Program-made: the position numbers and the translations under genes | Notes under the pieces: model-generated | What the model was told of the DNA's origin: nothing | Databases searched by the model: none | Seen by the model: the letters and a program-made list of their open reading frames with translations, nothing else | Shown here: piece by piece, positions 37,434 to 45,819 of the stretch | Layout: each line of letters opens with the position of its first letter | Position numbering within the stretch: position 1 is the stretch's first letter | From: JACVRW01 sp963821275 | GTDB lineage: Bacteria; Actinomycetota; Thermoleophilia; Solirubrobacterales; Thermoleophilaceae | Direction of reading: 5' to 3' | NCBI GenBank assembly: GCA_963821275.1 | Contig: CAWGDF010000003.1 | Location: 1 to 64,000, forward strand | Length of the DNA: 64,000 nucleotides

Positions 37434-38336
37434 ATGGCAACGGCAGCGGACACCCGCCCACGACTCGGACTCGACAACCACACCGGCCGGCTGACCGATG
37501 TACTCGTCGGGCGCCCGGACCACTTCGTGTGGAAGGCCATGAACGCCACCTCGGCCGTCACCATGGCGACCAAGGACCGGCTCGGCCTGAAATTCGACCG
37601 GGCGAGAGCGCTCGAGCAGTGGCGCGGGATGCTCGACGCCTTCTCCGCGGCGGGCACACGCTGCCATGAGCTGCCGGCGGACGAGGGCCTGACGCACTCG
37701 GTCTTCGCCCGCGACTCGAGCCTCATGACGCCCTGGGGCCCGGTGGTCACGGCGATCCAGACGGAGGCTCGCCGGCGTGACTACGCGGTCGTCTCGCGCT
37801 TCTACGCCGAGCAGGGCGTCCCGATCTGGCGCTGGGTGACCGCCGGCTACTTCGAGGGCGGGGACTTCGTCATCTTGCGGCCCGGTGCCGCGGTTCTGGG
37901 CTACTCGGGCGAGCGCTCGACCAAGGCCGGCGCCGACCAGGTCGCCGGCTGGCTGCACGACGAGGGCTGGGATGTACTGACCGTGCCGCTGCCGCCCCAG
38001 TTCGTCCACATCGACACCACGATCGTGATGCTGGCCGAGGGCCTGGCGCTGGTCTGCGAGGACGCGCACGAGCGGCCGACGCTCGACTGGCTCCAGGCAC
38101 ACGGCATCCGCTGGATCGACGTCCCCTACCGCGAGGTCATCCGGCTGGGAGCGAACGTGCTGGCGCTCGGCGAAGGGCGCGTGCTCGGGATGGAGGGCAA
38201 CGTCACGATCAACGAGCGGCTGCGTGCCGAGGGGCTCGAGGTGATCGAGATCCCCTACGACCAGTTCACGCTCGGCGGCGGCGGGGTTCACTGCTCGACG
38301 CACGAGCTGCGCCGCGAGTCGCCGGGGCCGGCCTAG
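37434..38336 (+). CDS. Amidinotransferase/DDAH-family hydrolase
   Basis: The 300-residue protein belongs to the guanidino-modifying superfamily (DDAH, arginine deiminase, amidinotransferases). It has the substrate motif GYFEGGDFVIL, the His region QFVHIDTTIVMLAEGLALVC, and the catalytic Cys near residue 287 in GGGGVHCSTHELRR. The single-domain size fits dimethylarginine dimethylaminohydrolase, which yields citrulline plus an amine, but related enzymes cut other guanidines. It starts the 11-kb region containing three ureohydrolases. Confidence 0.85.
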   Translation: MATAADTRPRLGLDNHTGRLTDVLVGRPDHFVWKAMNATSAVTMATKDRLGLKFDRARALEQWRGMLDAFSAAGTRCHELPADEGLTHSVFARDSSLMTPWGPVVTAIQTEARRRDYAVVSRFYAEQGVPIWRWVTAGYFEGGDFVILRPGAAVLGYSGERSTKAGADQVAGWLHDEGWDVLTVPLPPQFVHIDTTIVMLAEGLALVCEDAHERPTLDWLQAHGIRWIDVPYREVIRLGANVLALGEGRVLGMEGNVTINERLRAEGLEVIEIPYDQFTLGGGGVHCSTHELRRESPGPA

Positions 38337-38346
38337 CGGCCGGGGG

Positions 38347-38880
38347 CTACCGCAGCGCGTCGGCCACCGCGGTCCCGCATTCCTCGGTGCTTGCCGGCCC
38401 GCCCAGGTCGGCCGTGCGCAGCTGCGGATCGTTCAGGACCTCCTCGATCGCGCCGATGACGGCGGCCGCGGCGTCGGGCTCGCCGATGTGGTCGAGCAGC
38501 ATCGGGGTCGCCCAGATCGTCCCGATGGGGTTCGCGATCCCCTCTCCCGCGATGTCCGGCGCAGAGCCGTGGACCGGCTCGAAGAGTGAGGGGAAGCTGC
38601 GCAGGGCATGGCGAAGGCGAAGCGCAGGATCCGGTCGACAGCGTGGCGGCTCATCACCGTCTCCTGGAGCACCACCTCGCGCTCGGTGCCGGCGAACATC
38701 CTTCCGCCGGCTCGGAGTACTAGACATCGGTATTCGCGCGAAGATGGCCAGGTCGATGCCCTCCGGGTCGACCAGCGGTGAGGGAACAGCGATCCCCACA
38801 GGGACACGTGGTCGGTGGGCTTCGTACCCGGGACGTCCTGCTCGGAGACCCGCTGGGATCGAGCGGGTAGAGTCGCGCCG
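38347..38880 (-). pseudogene. Isocitrate/tartrate dehydrogenase-family gene, internally deleted
   Basis: On the minus strand the C-terminal part FPSLFEPVHGSAPDIAGEGI, ANPIGTIWATPMLLDHIG is clear for the isocitrate/isopropylmalate/tartrate dehydrogenase family. Upstream, in other frames, are KPTDHVSLWGSLFP, GRMFAGTEREVVLQETVMSR and HAVDRILRFAFAM. About 150 residues between RILRFAFAM and FPSLFEP are missing, so unlike the single-indel cases this is a true deletion. It abuts the convergent amidinohydrolase gene. Confidence 0.65.
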
Positions 38881-38888
38881 CCGCTCAG

Positions 38889-39866
38889 ATGAACGAGAAC
38901 CAGCCATCCGACGCCGGCTTCGCCGCGATCACCAGCGGCGTGGTATCGGTGCTCGGGGCTCCGCACGTGCCCGTCGCCGAGCTCCCCGGCCGTGGCGTGC
39001 GCGCGGCGTTCCTCGGCTTTCCCTTCGACGGAGCGAACGCCGCGATCGAGCGGCCCGGGTCCGCCAACGGCCCACGCGGGCTTCGGATCGCCTCGAACAT
39101 GTGCTTTCCCTGGTCCTTCGAATGGGACATCGACCTGGCCGAGGCCTACGGGCTCGTCGATTGCGGCGACGCGCCGCTGGCCATCGGCAACGTGACGCGG
39201 ACCCACGAGCTGGTGCAGGAGCAGCTGGAGGCGATCCTCGCGGCCGGCGCGATCCCGATCGCGGTCGGCGGCGATCACTCGCTGTGCATCCCCGGCGCCC
39301 GGGCGCTCAGCAACCACCTGGGAGCAGACCGGAAGATGGGCTACCTGCAGATCGACGCGCACCTCGACGCCGGCGTCGAAATCGGCGGCGAGAGGCAGAC
39401 CAACTGCAACGGGCTCATGCGCGCTACCGAGCTGTCGAACCTGAGCGTCGACAACATGGCGGTGATCGGGGTGCGCGGCACGATCAACGTCCGCGACTGG
39501 TGGGATGCCGTGCGCGACCGCGGCGTGCCGGTGTACCCGATGTCGGCGCTGAGGCGCGACGGCGTCGAGGAGACGGTCGCCGCGGTCCTGGATCGAGTGT
39601 GGGAGGGCGTCGACGGGGTGTACGTCACCTTCGACACCGATTCGATCGACTCGTCGGCAGCGCCCGGCACCACCGGCCCGGAGCCGGGCGGCTTCACCAG
39701 CCACGAGATCATCCGGATCGGGCAGATGATCGGCGAGCGCGGCCTCACGGCCGTCGACAACGTGGAGCTCTGTCCGGTCTACGACCCCAGCGGCATCACG
39801 GCGCGGCTCGTGTGGGAGGTTCTCTCGCAGATGCTCTACGCGCACGCGAAGCACCGGCTGCGATGA
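38889..39866 (+). CDS. Ureohydrolase (agmatinase/arginase family), copy A
   Basis: The 325-residue protein has the binuclear Mn site of ureohydrolases: His130 in VGGDHSLCIPGA, Asp156/His158/Asp160 in LQIDAHLDAG, and Asp249/Asp251 in TFDTDSIDSS. Such enzymes hydrolyse a guanidino group to urea plus an amine. The N-terminal FLGFPFDGANAAIERPGSAN is agmatinase-like, but the specificity loops differ from known agmatinases, so the substrate is open. Its stop overlaps the next SDR start (ATGA). Confidence 0.88.
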   Translation: MNENQPSDAGFAAITSGVVSVLGAPHVPVAELPGRGVRAAFLGFPFDGANAAIERPGSANGPRGLRIASNMCFPWSFEWDIDLAEAYGLVDCGDAPLAIGNVTRTHELVQEQLEAILAAGAIPIAVGGDHSLCIPGARALSNHLGADRKMGYLQIDAHLDAGVEIGGERQTNCNGLMRATELSNLSVDNMAVIGVRGTINVRDWWDAVRDRGVPVYPMSALRRDGVEETVAAVLDRVWEGVDGVYVTFDTDSIDSSAAPGTTGPEPGGFTSHEIIRIGQMIGERGLTAVDNVELCPVYDPSGITARLVWEVLSQMLYAHAKHRLR

Positions 39867-40564
39867 GCGCCGGCAGCCGCGGCGTCGCGGTCGTGACCGG
39901 GGCCGCCAGCGGGATCGGCAGGGCGATCGCAGAGCGCTTGGCCGGAGCGGGGTGGCGCATCGCGGGGATGGATCTCCAGCCGTCGGAGACCGAGCTGCCG
40001 GTCGAGGTCGATGTGACCGACCCCGCGGCGGTCGAGGCCGCGGTGGCGCGAGCGGCAGCCGAGCTGGGCCCGGTATCGGCGCTGGTGACCGCCGCCGGCG
40101 TCTACGAGATGGTCCCGGTGGGGGAGATCGAGCCGGCCCGCTGGCGGCGCATGCTCGAGCTGCACCTGGCAGGAACCGTGAACCCATGCCGCGCGGTGCT
40201 GCCGGCCATGCTGGACACGGGCGCCGGGGTGATCGTGACGGTGTCGTCCGAGCTGGCGATCTCGGGGGGAAACGGCGACGCGCACTACGTTGCCGCGAAG
40301 GGCGCGGTGATCGGCTTCACCCGCTCGCTGGGCGCCGAGTTCGCGCCTCGCGGGATCAGGGTCAACAGCGTCGCCCCCGGGCCGACGGACACGCCGCTGC
40401 TCGCGCCCGACTCCCCTTCGCGTGACCCCGGCTACCTGGCCACGCTGCCGCTGGGCCGGCTGGTGACCCCCGAGGAGGTGGCCGAAACGGTGCTCTATCT
40501 GGTGGAGGAGGGCACCTACTTCGCGGGCCAGGTGGTCTCGCCCAACGCGGGGGCGGTGATCTGA
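39863..40564 (+). CDS. Short-chain dehydrogenase/reductase 1
   Basis: This 233-residue classical SDR has the NAD(P) motif VVTGAASGIGRAIAERLAGA, the catalytic Ser in VTVSSELAISGGNGDAHYVA with YVAAKGAVIGFTRSLG (YxxxK), and PGPTDTPLLAPDSP. It oxidises or reduces an alcohol/ketone. The ATGA overlap with the ureohydrolase and the overlap with the next SDR mark one operon. Confidence 0.9.
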   Translation: MSAGSRGVAVVTGAASGIGRAIAERLAGAGWRIAGMDLQPSETELPVEVDVTDPAAVEAAVARAAAELGPVSALVTAAGVYEMVPVGEIEPARWRRMLELHLAGTVNPCRAVLPAMLDTGAGVIVTVSSELAISGGNGDAHYVAAKGAVIGFTRSLGAEFAPRGIRVNSVAPGPTDTPLLAPDSPSRDPGYLATLPLGRLVTPEEVAETVLYLVEEGTYFAGQVVSPNAGAVI

Positions 40565-41328
40565 CGGCGCGGCGGCTCGATGGGAAGGTGGCCCTCGTCA
40601 GCGGCGCGGGACAGGGCCTCGGCCGGTCGATCGCCGAGCGGCTGGCCACGGAGGGCGCCGGGCTGGCGGTGAACGACCGTGTCGCGTCGCCCGGTCTGGA
40701 GGACGTGGCGCAGCGGACCGGCGCGATCACCGCGGTGGCCGACGTCTCCGACCCGGACGCCGTCGACGCCGCGGTGGCCGAGGTCGAGCGGGCGCTCGGC
40801 CCGGTCGAGCTGCTGGTGGCCAACCACGCGTACATGTCGATGGCCCCGTTCGGCGAGCACGACCCCGAGGACTGGTGGCGCAACATCGACGTGAACCTGT
40901 CGGGCACCTTCCACCTGGTGCGGGCGGTGCTCCCCGGCATGCGCGGGCTGGGGCGGGGGCGCATGGTGGTGATCGCGTCGGAGTTCGGCGTAGTGGGCTG
41001 GGCCAACGCGAGCGCGTACGCGGCCTCGAAGACCGGACTCATCTCGCTGACCAAGACGCTGGGCCGCGAGCTCGGCCCCGAGGGCATCCTGGTCAACGCC
41101 ATCGCGCCGGGGATCATGGACACCCCGCAGCTCGACGTCGACGCCGCCGACGCGGGCGTGTCCCCCGCGGAGATCCGCCGCCGCTACGCGGCCGACACCC
41201 CGCTGGGGCGAATCGGGCGTCCCGAGGAGATCGCCGCGCTGGCCGCCTTCCTGTGCAGCGACGGCTCGAGTGCGTTCGTCGGCCAGATCCTGCAGCCCAA
41301 CGGCGGCACGACGCGCGGGTTCGCCTAG
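40561..41328 (+). CDS. Short-chain dehydrogenase/reductase 2
   Basis: A second SDR: VALVSGAGQGLGRSIAERLA, catalytic Ser in VVIASEFGVVGWANASAYAA followed by SKTGLISLTKTLGREL (YxxxK), and a C-terminal GSSAFVGQILQPNGG. The family normally starts LDGKVALVTGAG; here that reads TARRLDGKVALVSGAG in frame from a CTG at 40561 overlapping the previous stop (CTGA). A GTG at 40588 would drop ten residues, including the conserved LDGK. I favour the upstream start, giving 255 residues. The two SDRs could catalyse successive steps. Confidence 0.85.
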   Translation: MTARRLDGKVALVSGAGQGLGRSIAERLATEGAGLAVNDRVASPGLEDVAQRTGAITAVADVSDPDAVDAAVAEVERALGPVELLVANHAYMSMAPFGEHDPEDWWRNIDVNLSGTFHLVRAVLPGMRGLGRGRMVVIASEFGVVGWANASAYAASKTGLISLTKTLGRELGPEGILVNAIAPGIMDTPQLDVDAADAGVSPAEIRRRYAADTPLGRIGRPEEIAALAAFLCSDGSSAFVGQILQPNGGTTRGFA

Positions 41329-41402
41329 TTCCCGAAAGTGGGCGACCTTCATGCCGAATAGCGGCACGAACGCAGCCCAGATCGCGAGATGGGGGTCCGG
41401 GC

Positions 41403-42266
41403 CTAGTCCTCCGGGTATACCGCCGGGTCGACCGTCACCGGGCTGAGCTCCCGCTCGGGCAGCGCGCCGTCGGCAAGGGCCCGCTCGGCCACCCCCACGG
41501 CGCTCGAGAAGTCGACGTCGCCGGCCTCCAGCGCGTGCTCGATAAGCCCACGCAGCGCCTCCACGCGAGAGGCGCGGCCGGAGAGGAACGGATGGCAGGT
41601 GAGCATGAACAGGCAGCCGTGGCGGCGCATCGCATCGAGCTCGGCCCGCCACAGCTCGAGCACCTTCGCCGGCGACTCGATCACGCTGCCGATGTCCGGT
41701 CTGGGCAGGTACGCGTACTGCTCCCAGTCGTCGAGGCCCCAGTGAGGGGGCAGCTCGGCGATCATGCGCTCGCCGACCTTCAGGCGGTAGGGGCGGTCCG
41801 AGTCCATGAGGCTCGAGTCGTAGGTGAGCCCGTACTCGGCGACCAGCTCCGGCGTTCGCCAGCTCGCCTCCCACAGCGCCGCACGGTGCCCGGATGGGCG
41901 GACACCGAGGCGCTCGAGCGCCGCCAGCGCACGCTCGAAGTCCGCCCGCTCCTCGTCCTCTGTGAGGTCCACCGGGCTGCGGTGGCTGTAGGAGTGGTGG
42001 CCGACCTCGTGTCCGGCCTCGAGAATCTGCTCCACCGTCTGCGGATAGCGCTCGGCGGTCAGGCCGGGCACGAAGAACGTGGCCGGCAGGCCGTACTCGG
42101 CCAGCAGCTCCAGCAGGCGGGGCACGCCGACGAGCGGGCCGAACGCCTGGTGGGTCATGACCATGGCGTGGCGGGCGTAGCGGCGGCCCTGGGCCAGGAT
42201 CGGCGACTCGGCGTCGACGTCGAAGGAGAGAACGGCGACCGCCCGCTTCTCCCCCAGCCAGCCCAC
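41403..42266 (-). CDS. Polysaccharide-deacetylase-family hydrolase, PuuE-like
   Basis: The 287-residue NodB-fold protein has AVLSFDVDAESPILAQGRRY (metal Asp), GLPATFFVPGLTAERYPQTV, the His-x3-His motif HEVGHHSYSHRSPVDL, GYRAA-like PSGHRAALWEASWRTPELVA, and LTCHPFLSGRASRVEAL. There is no signal peptide, so it acts inside the cell. This soluble subgroup includes PuuE allantoinase and cyclic imidases, so it may open a ring or deacylate a ureido compound rather than a cell-wall sugar. It lies 4 bases after the guanidinase-like gene, in one operon. Confidence 0.85.
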   Translation of the reverse strand: MGWLGEKRAVAVLSFDVDAESPILAQGRRYARHAMVMTHQAFGPLVGVPRLLELLAEYGLPATFFVPGLTAERYPQTVEQILEAGHEVGHHSYSHRSPVDLTEDEERADFERALAALERLGVRPSGHRAALWEASWRTPELVAEYGLTYDSSLMDSDRPYRLKVGERMIAELPPHWGLDDWEQYAYLPRPDIGSVIESPAKVLELWRAELDAMRRHGCLFMLTCHPFLSGRASRVEALRGLIEHALEAGDVDFSSAVGVAERALADGALPERELSPVTVDPAVYPED

Positions 42267-42270
42267 GGGG

Positions 42271-43470
42271 TCAGGCGCCCTCGGCGCCCTCGGCCTGACG
42301 CGCCTCGTGCTCGCGCCGCTCGCGCTCCTGCCGCGAGGGCCGCTGCCCGAGGTGCCCCTCCTCGACCAGCGTGCCGAGCACGTCCATGATCGCGCGAGCC
42401 CCCAGCTGCGCGGTCATGTCCGACACGTCATAGGGCGGCGCGATCTCCACCACCTCCATGCCGCAGATGCCCTCGCGGGCCACCATGCGCAGCGCCTTGA
42501 GCGCCTCGCGCGGCAGCAGGCCGCCGGGCTCGGGCGAGCCGGTGCCGGGGACGAAGCCGGAGTCGATCGAGTCGATGTCGAAGGACAGGAACACCGCCTC
42601 GGCGTCCTTCCAGGCGCACTCCAGGGCCACCTCGACCGCCTTCTCGATGCCCATCTCCTCCACGTCGGAGATGGTGATCACCGTCGAGCCGCGCTCGCGC
42701 GCCACCTTCATCCCGGGCCGCGACCCGTACCAGCCGCCGATGCCCATCTGCACCAGGTTCGCCGGCGGCGCGTTGGGGATGTTCGACGCGTGGAACCACG
42801 GCGTGGTGTGCATACGCTCGTCCATGTCGCGTTCCTGCATGTCGATGTGGCGGTCCAGGTGGATGATCCCCACCTTGCCCTCGATGTGGGGGGCGATCGC
42901 GCGCACGTCGGGGTAGCCGATCGAGTGGTCGCCGCCGATCACCACCGGGAACGCTCCCTGCTCGTGGATGAACGACACCGCCATGTCGATCTGGTCGAAG
43001 CTCTTCTCGATGTTCGACGGGATCACGAAGATGTCGCCCGCGTCGCACAGGTTGAGCTCCTCGTAGAGGTCGACCCCCATGTCGGCGTTGTAGGAGTCGT
43101 ACAGCGCCGAGATCCGGCGCACGGCCTGCGGGCCGAAGCGGCAGCCCGCCCGGTAGGTGGTGCCCATGTCGAACGGGGCGCCCACCACCGCCACGTCGTA
43201 CTTGCCGACGTCGCGGATGTTCTCGCAGTAGGGCGCCTTGATGAAGGTGTTGATCCCCGCGAACGCCGGCTGGGCCCCGCGGGAGAACAACGAGATCGTC
43301 CGGTCCTGCACCGACGGCGCCGCCTCCAGGCCGAGGTCGAGCCCACGCTCCAGCTGCTCGCGCGTCCGCCGGTCGGTGATGTCCTTCAACCGCTTGAGCA
43401 CGCGCATCCCGCGCAGCCGCTCACGGTCGAAGTGGCCGTCGCCCTTGCCGTGCTGGTGGAACATGCCCAT
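42271..43470 (-). CDS. Ureohydrolase resembling guanidine hydrolase (GdmH), copy B
   Basis: At 399 residues this is longer than agmatinases, with a 90-residue N-terminal extension. Metal ligands are His182 in VIGGDHSIGYPDV, Asp206/His208/Asp210 in IIHLDRHIDMQERDMDERMH, and Asp298/Asp300 in SFDIDSIDSG. The DRHID form in place of DAHxD, plus RMHTTPWFHASNIP and QMGIGGWYGSRPGMKV, recalls the cyanobacterial guanidine hydrolase group. If so it would release urea and ammonia from free guanidine. It is the first gene of a two-gene unit with the PuuE-like gene and divergent from the permease. Nickel chaperones known for GdmH are not in the window. Confidence 0.85.
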   Translation of the reverse strand: MGMFHQHGKGDGHFDRERLRGMRVLKRLKDITDRRTREQLERGLDLGLEAAPSVQDRTISLFSRGAQPAFAGINTFIKAPYCENIRDVGKYDVAVVGAPFDMGTTYRAGCRFGPQAVRRISALYDSYNADMGVDLYEELNLCDAGDIFVIPSNIEKSFDQIDMAVSFIHEQGAFPVVIGGDHSIGYPDVRAIAPHIEGKVGIIHLDRHIDMQERDMDERMHTTPWFHASNIPNAPPANLVQMGIGGWYGSRPGMKVARERGSTVITISDVEEMGIEKAVEVALECAWKDAEAVFLSFDIDSIDSGFVPGTGSPEPGGLLPREALKALRMVAREGICGMEVVEIAPPYDVSDMTAQLGARAIMDVLGTLVEEGHLGQRPSRQERERREHEARQAEGAEGA

Positions 43471-43574
43471 TGGGTCTCTCCTCGCTGTGCGTTCGGACGG
43501 GCTCCGAGGTCATACCGGCCTGCCCGCGGGGGGTCAAGAAGGCTCGGACGAAGGATCAAAAGGCGCCTCGGCCT

Positions 43575-43587
43575 TCGTACGATCGTC
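43575..43587 (+). promoter_or_regulatory. Candidate PucR-regulon operator, site 1
   Basis: TCGTACGATCGTC lies in the 147-bp divergent region between the guanidinase-like gene and the APC permease. The identical 13-mer occurs on the other strand at 47375-47387 in the divergent pucR/DUF1989 region. It contains the palindrome ACGATCGT. Confidence 0.55.
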
Positions 43588-43617
43588 GTCTTGCCCTGCC
43601 CGGGACGGGTGCGGAGA

Positions 43618-45147
43618 ATGGGCTCGGTGACTCAGCCACGCGATGCGGTGGCGCCCGGCGACGCCGACGCGCCAACCACCGGAGGCGAGGGGGAGGGGCT
43701 CAAGCGGGAGTTCTCGCTCTGGGCGATCTTCGCCCTCGCCTTTGCCTTCATCTCGCCGATAGTCGCGCTGTACGGGATCTTCGCGTTCTCGTTCGTGTCC
43801 GCGGGACCGGCGATGTGGTGGGGCTTCTTCGTCGTGCTCGCCGGCCAGCTGCTCGTGGCGGCGGTCTTCGCCGAGCTCGCGTCCCGCTGGCCCTTCGAGG
43901 GCAGCATCTACCAGTGGTCGCGCCGCCTCATCCACGAGAGCTACGGCTGGTTCGCCGGCTGGGCCTACATGTGGACGCTGATGATCACGATGGTGGCCGT
44001 GGCCTACGGCGCCGCGGGCTTCGTGCCGGTGGTGTTCGACCTCGATCCCTTCGAGCCCGGCACGCAGCTGCTGGTGGCGATGGGCTTCCTGCTGTTCGGA
44101 ACGCTGATGAACATCGCCTCGCGCGCCGCGCTCAAGGCGTTCATGGTCGCCAGCATCGGCGCGGAGGTCCTGGGCTCGATCGGGGTCGGCACCGTGCTGC
44201 TGTTCTTCCACAACGAGCAGCCGCTCTCGTCGATCTTCGAGAGCGCCGGCGCCGGGGCCGGCCCGGGCGGCTACATCTGGGCCGGCTTCTTTGCCGCGGT
44301 GGGCTTCATCGGCTGGACCTACGTCGGCTTCGAGACGGCCGGATCGGTGGCCGAGGAGACCCCGGAGCCCCGGCGCGACGTGCCCAAGGCGGTCATCCTC
44401 TCGCTGGTCACGGTCGCCGCCGTGGTCACGTACGCCTCGCTGGCGCTCATCCTCGCGATACCGGACTACGGCGCGGTGATCAGCGGCGAGGTGGTCGACC
44501 CGGTGGCCGACACCGTCACCTTCCAGCTGGGTGAGGGGATCACCAAGCCGCTGTTCGTGCTGTTCATCATCGGCTTCACCGCCAGCCTGCTGGCCATCCA
44601 GACGAACTGCTCCCGGGTGATGTGGGCGTTCGCCCGCGCCGGCGTGCTCCCGGCGTCGGGCGCGCTCAGGAAGCTGTCGCCGCGTGCGCGCCTCCCCGTG
44701 AACACGGTGCTCACCACCGGGGTGATCGCAGCGATCCTGCTGATCTCGACTCAGTCCGAGGACGTGTACCTCACGCTGATCTCGATGGCCACCGGCGGCT
44801 TCTACATCTCGTTCGCGCTGCCCGTGGTCGCCGCGCTGATCGCGAAGCTGCGCGGCCGCTGGGAGCCGGGACCGTGGAACCTCGGCCGATGGAGCATGCT
44901 GGTGGCGGTCGTCGCCGCGGTCTGGGTGGTGTTCGAGTACTTCAACATCGCGTGGCCGCGAGCCGAGGGCGTGCCCTGGTACCAGGACTGGGCGGTGTTC
45001 GTGATGACGGGGATCGTCGGAGTGCTCGGGGTCGTCACCTACCTCATCGTGCGGCCGCAGGTGCTGGCCGCCGAGGACCGGCTGGAGGCCGACCCGACGT
45101 CGGTCCACTGGTCCGCGGACAAGACCGAGCGGCAGACTCCCGCCTGA
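43618..45147 (+). CDS. APC-family amino acid/polyamine permease
   Basis: The 509-residue protein has about 12 helices and APC motifs: FSLWAIFALAFAFISPIVAL at helix 1, WPFEGSIYQWSRRLIHESYG, FIGWTYVGFETAGSVAEETP and EPRRDVPKAVILSL (the conserved E-T-x-x-P loop). Relatives import amino acids, polyamines or choline-like amines. Being divergent from the guanidinase-like gene, it may import that enzyme's substrate or precursor. The start ATG 43618 lies after the shared intergenic region. Confidence 0.9.
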   Translation: MGSVTQPRDAVAPGDADAPTTGGEGEGLKREFSLWAIFALAFAFISPIVALYGIFAFSFVSAGPAMWWGFFVVLAGQLLVAAVFAELASRWPFEGSIYQWSRRLIHESYGWFAGWAYMWTLMITMVAVAYGAAGFVPVVFDLDPFEPGTQLLVAMGFLLFGTLMNIASRAALKAFMVASIGAEVLGSIGVGTVLLFFHNEQPLSSIFESAGAGAGPGGYIWAGFFAAVGFIGWTYVGFETAGSVAEETPEPRRDVPKAVILSLVTVAAVVTYASLALILAIPDYGAVISGEVVDPVADTVTFQLGEGITKPLFVLFIIGFTASLLAIQTNCSRVMWAFARAGVLPASGALRKLSPRARLPVNTVLTTGVIAAILLISTQSEDVYLTLISMATGGFYISFALPVVAALIAKLRGRWEPGPWNLGRWSMLVAVVAAVWVVFEYFNIAWPRAEGVPWYQDWAVFVMTGIVGVLGVVTYLIVRPQVLAAEDRLEADPTSVHWSADKTERQTPA

Positions 45148-45172
45148 CCTGCCCGCGTAACCTGGCAACCCC

Positions 45173-45817
45173 GTGAACGTGCTCGCCCTGAGCTCGAGCC
45201 CGCGCCGGGACGGGAACTCGTTCCGCCTCGCCCAGGCCATGATCGACGGCGCACGCGAGGCGGGCCACCGGACCGAGCTCGTCCACTTGGACGACCACGT
45301 CCGCCACCACCTCCGTGACTGCCGCCGCTGCCGCGACGACGCCGGACGCTGCACGATCGACGACGGCTTCGAGGCGCTCCTGCGCGAGCGCGTCCTGCCG
45401 GCCGACGCGATGATCTTCGCCACACCCCTGTACTGGTACGGCGTCTCCGGCCAGCTGAAGACCTTCCTGGACCGCCTCTTCTGCTTCATCGCCGCCTCCG
45501 AGCCCGAGGCGGACATGTTCGTCCGCGGGCTCACCGGGAAGCGGCTGGCGCTGGTCCTGTCCTCGGAGGAGACCTACCCGGGAGCGCCCCTGGGGGTGAT
45601 CCACGAGCTACAGGAGTACGCCCGCTACATGCACTCCCCGCTCGTGGCCGTGGTGCAGGGCATCGGCAACTCCCGCCGGGACGTGCTGCTCGACCCCAGC
45701 GACCCGCTCGGCCGCGCCCGCGAGACCGGACTCCGGCTGGCCGAGCTGCGCAGCACCGACTACCGGCTCGACACCGAGCGGCCGAACTCGACCTGGCCGA
45801 GTGCCGAGGGGCTGTAG
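45173..45817 (+). CDS. NADPH-dependent FMN reductase/flavodoxin-fold protein
   Basis: The 214-residue protein begins VLALSSSPRRDGNSFRLAQA, the FMN-phosphate loop, and has the Cys cluster DCRRCRDDAGRCTIDDGF and TPLYWYGVSGQLKTFLDRLF. This is the iron-sulfur-flavoprotein-like NAD(P)H-dependent oxidoreductase group. It may feed electrons to the oxidoreductases of the cluster. The start is GTG; it follows the permease by 25 bases. Confidence 0.88.
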   Translation: MNVLALSSSPRRDGNSFRLAQAMIDGAREAGHRTELVHLDDHVRHHLRDCRRCRDDAGRCTIDDGFEALLRERVLPADAMIFATPLYWYGVSGQLKTFLDRLFCFIAASEPEADMFVRGLTGKRLALVLSSEETYPGAPLGVIHELQEYARYMHSPLVAVVQGIGNSRRDVLLDPSDPLGRARETGLRLAELRSTDYRLDTERPNSTWPSAEGL

Positions 45818-45819
45818 TC

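Noticed and set aside
41329..41402. Minus-strand frame HLAIWAAFVPLFGMKVAHFR in the gap between SDR 2 and the deacetylase gene
   Set aside because: It looks like a membrane-protein scrap, but it has no start, no stop of its own and is only about 25 residues; chance cannot be excluded.
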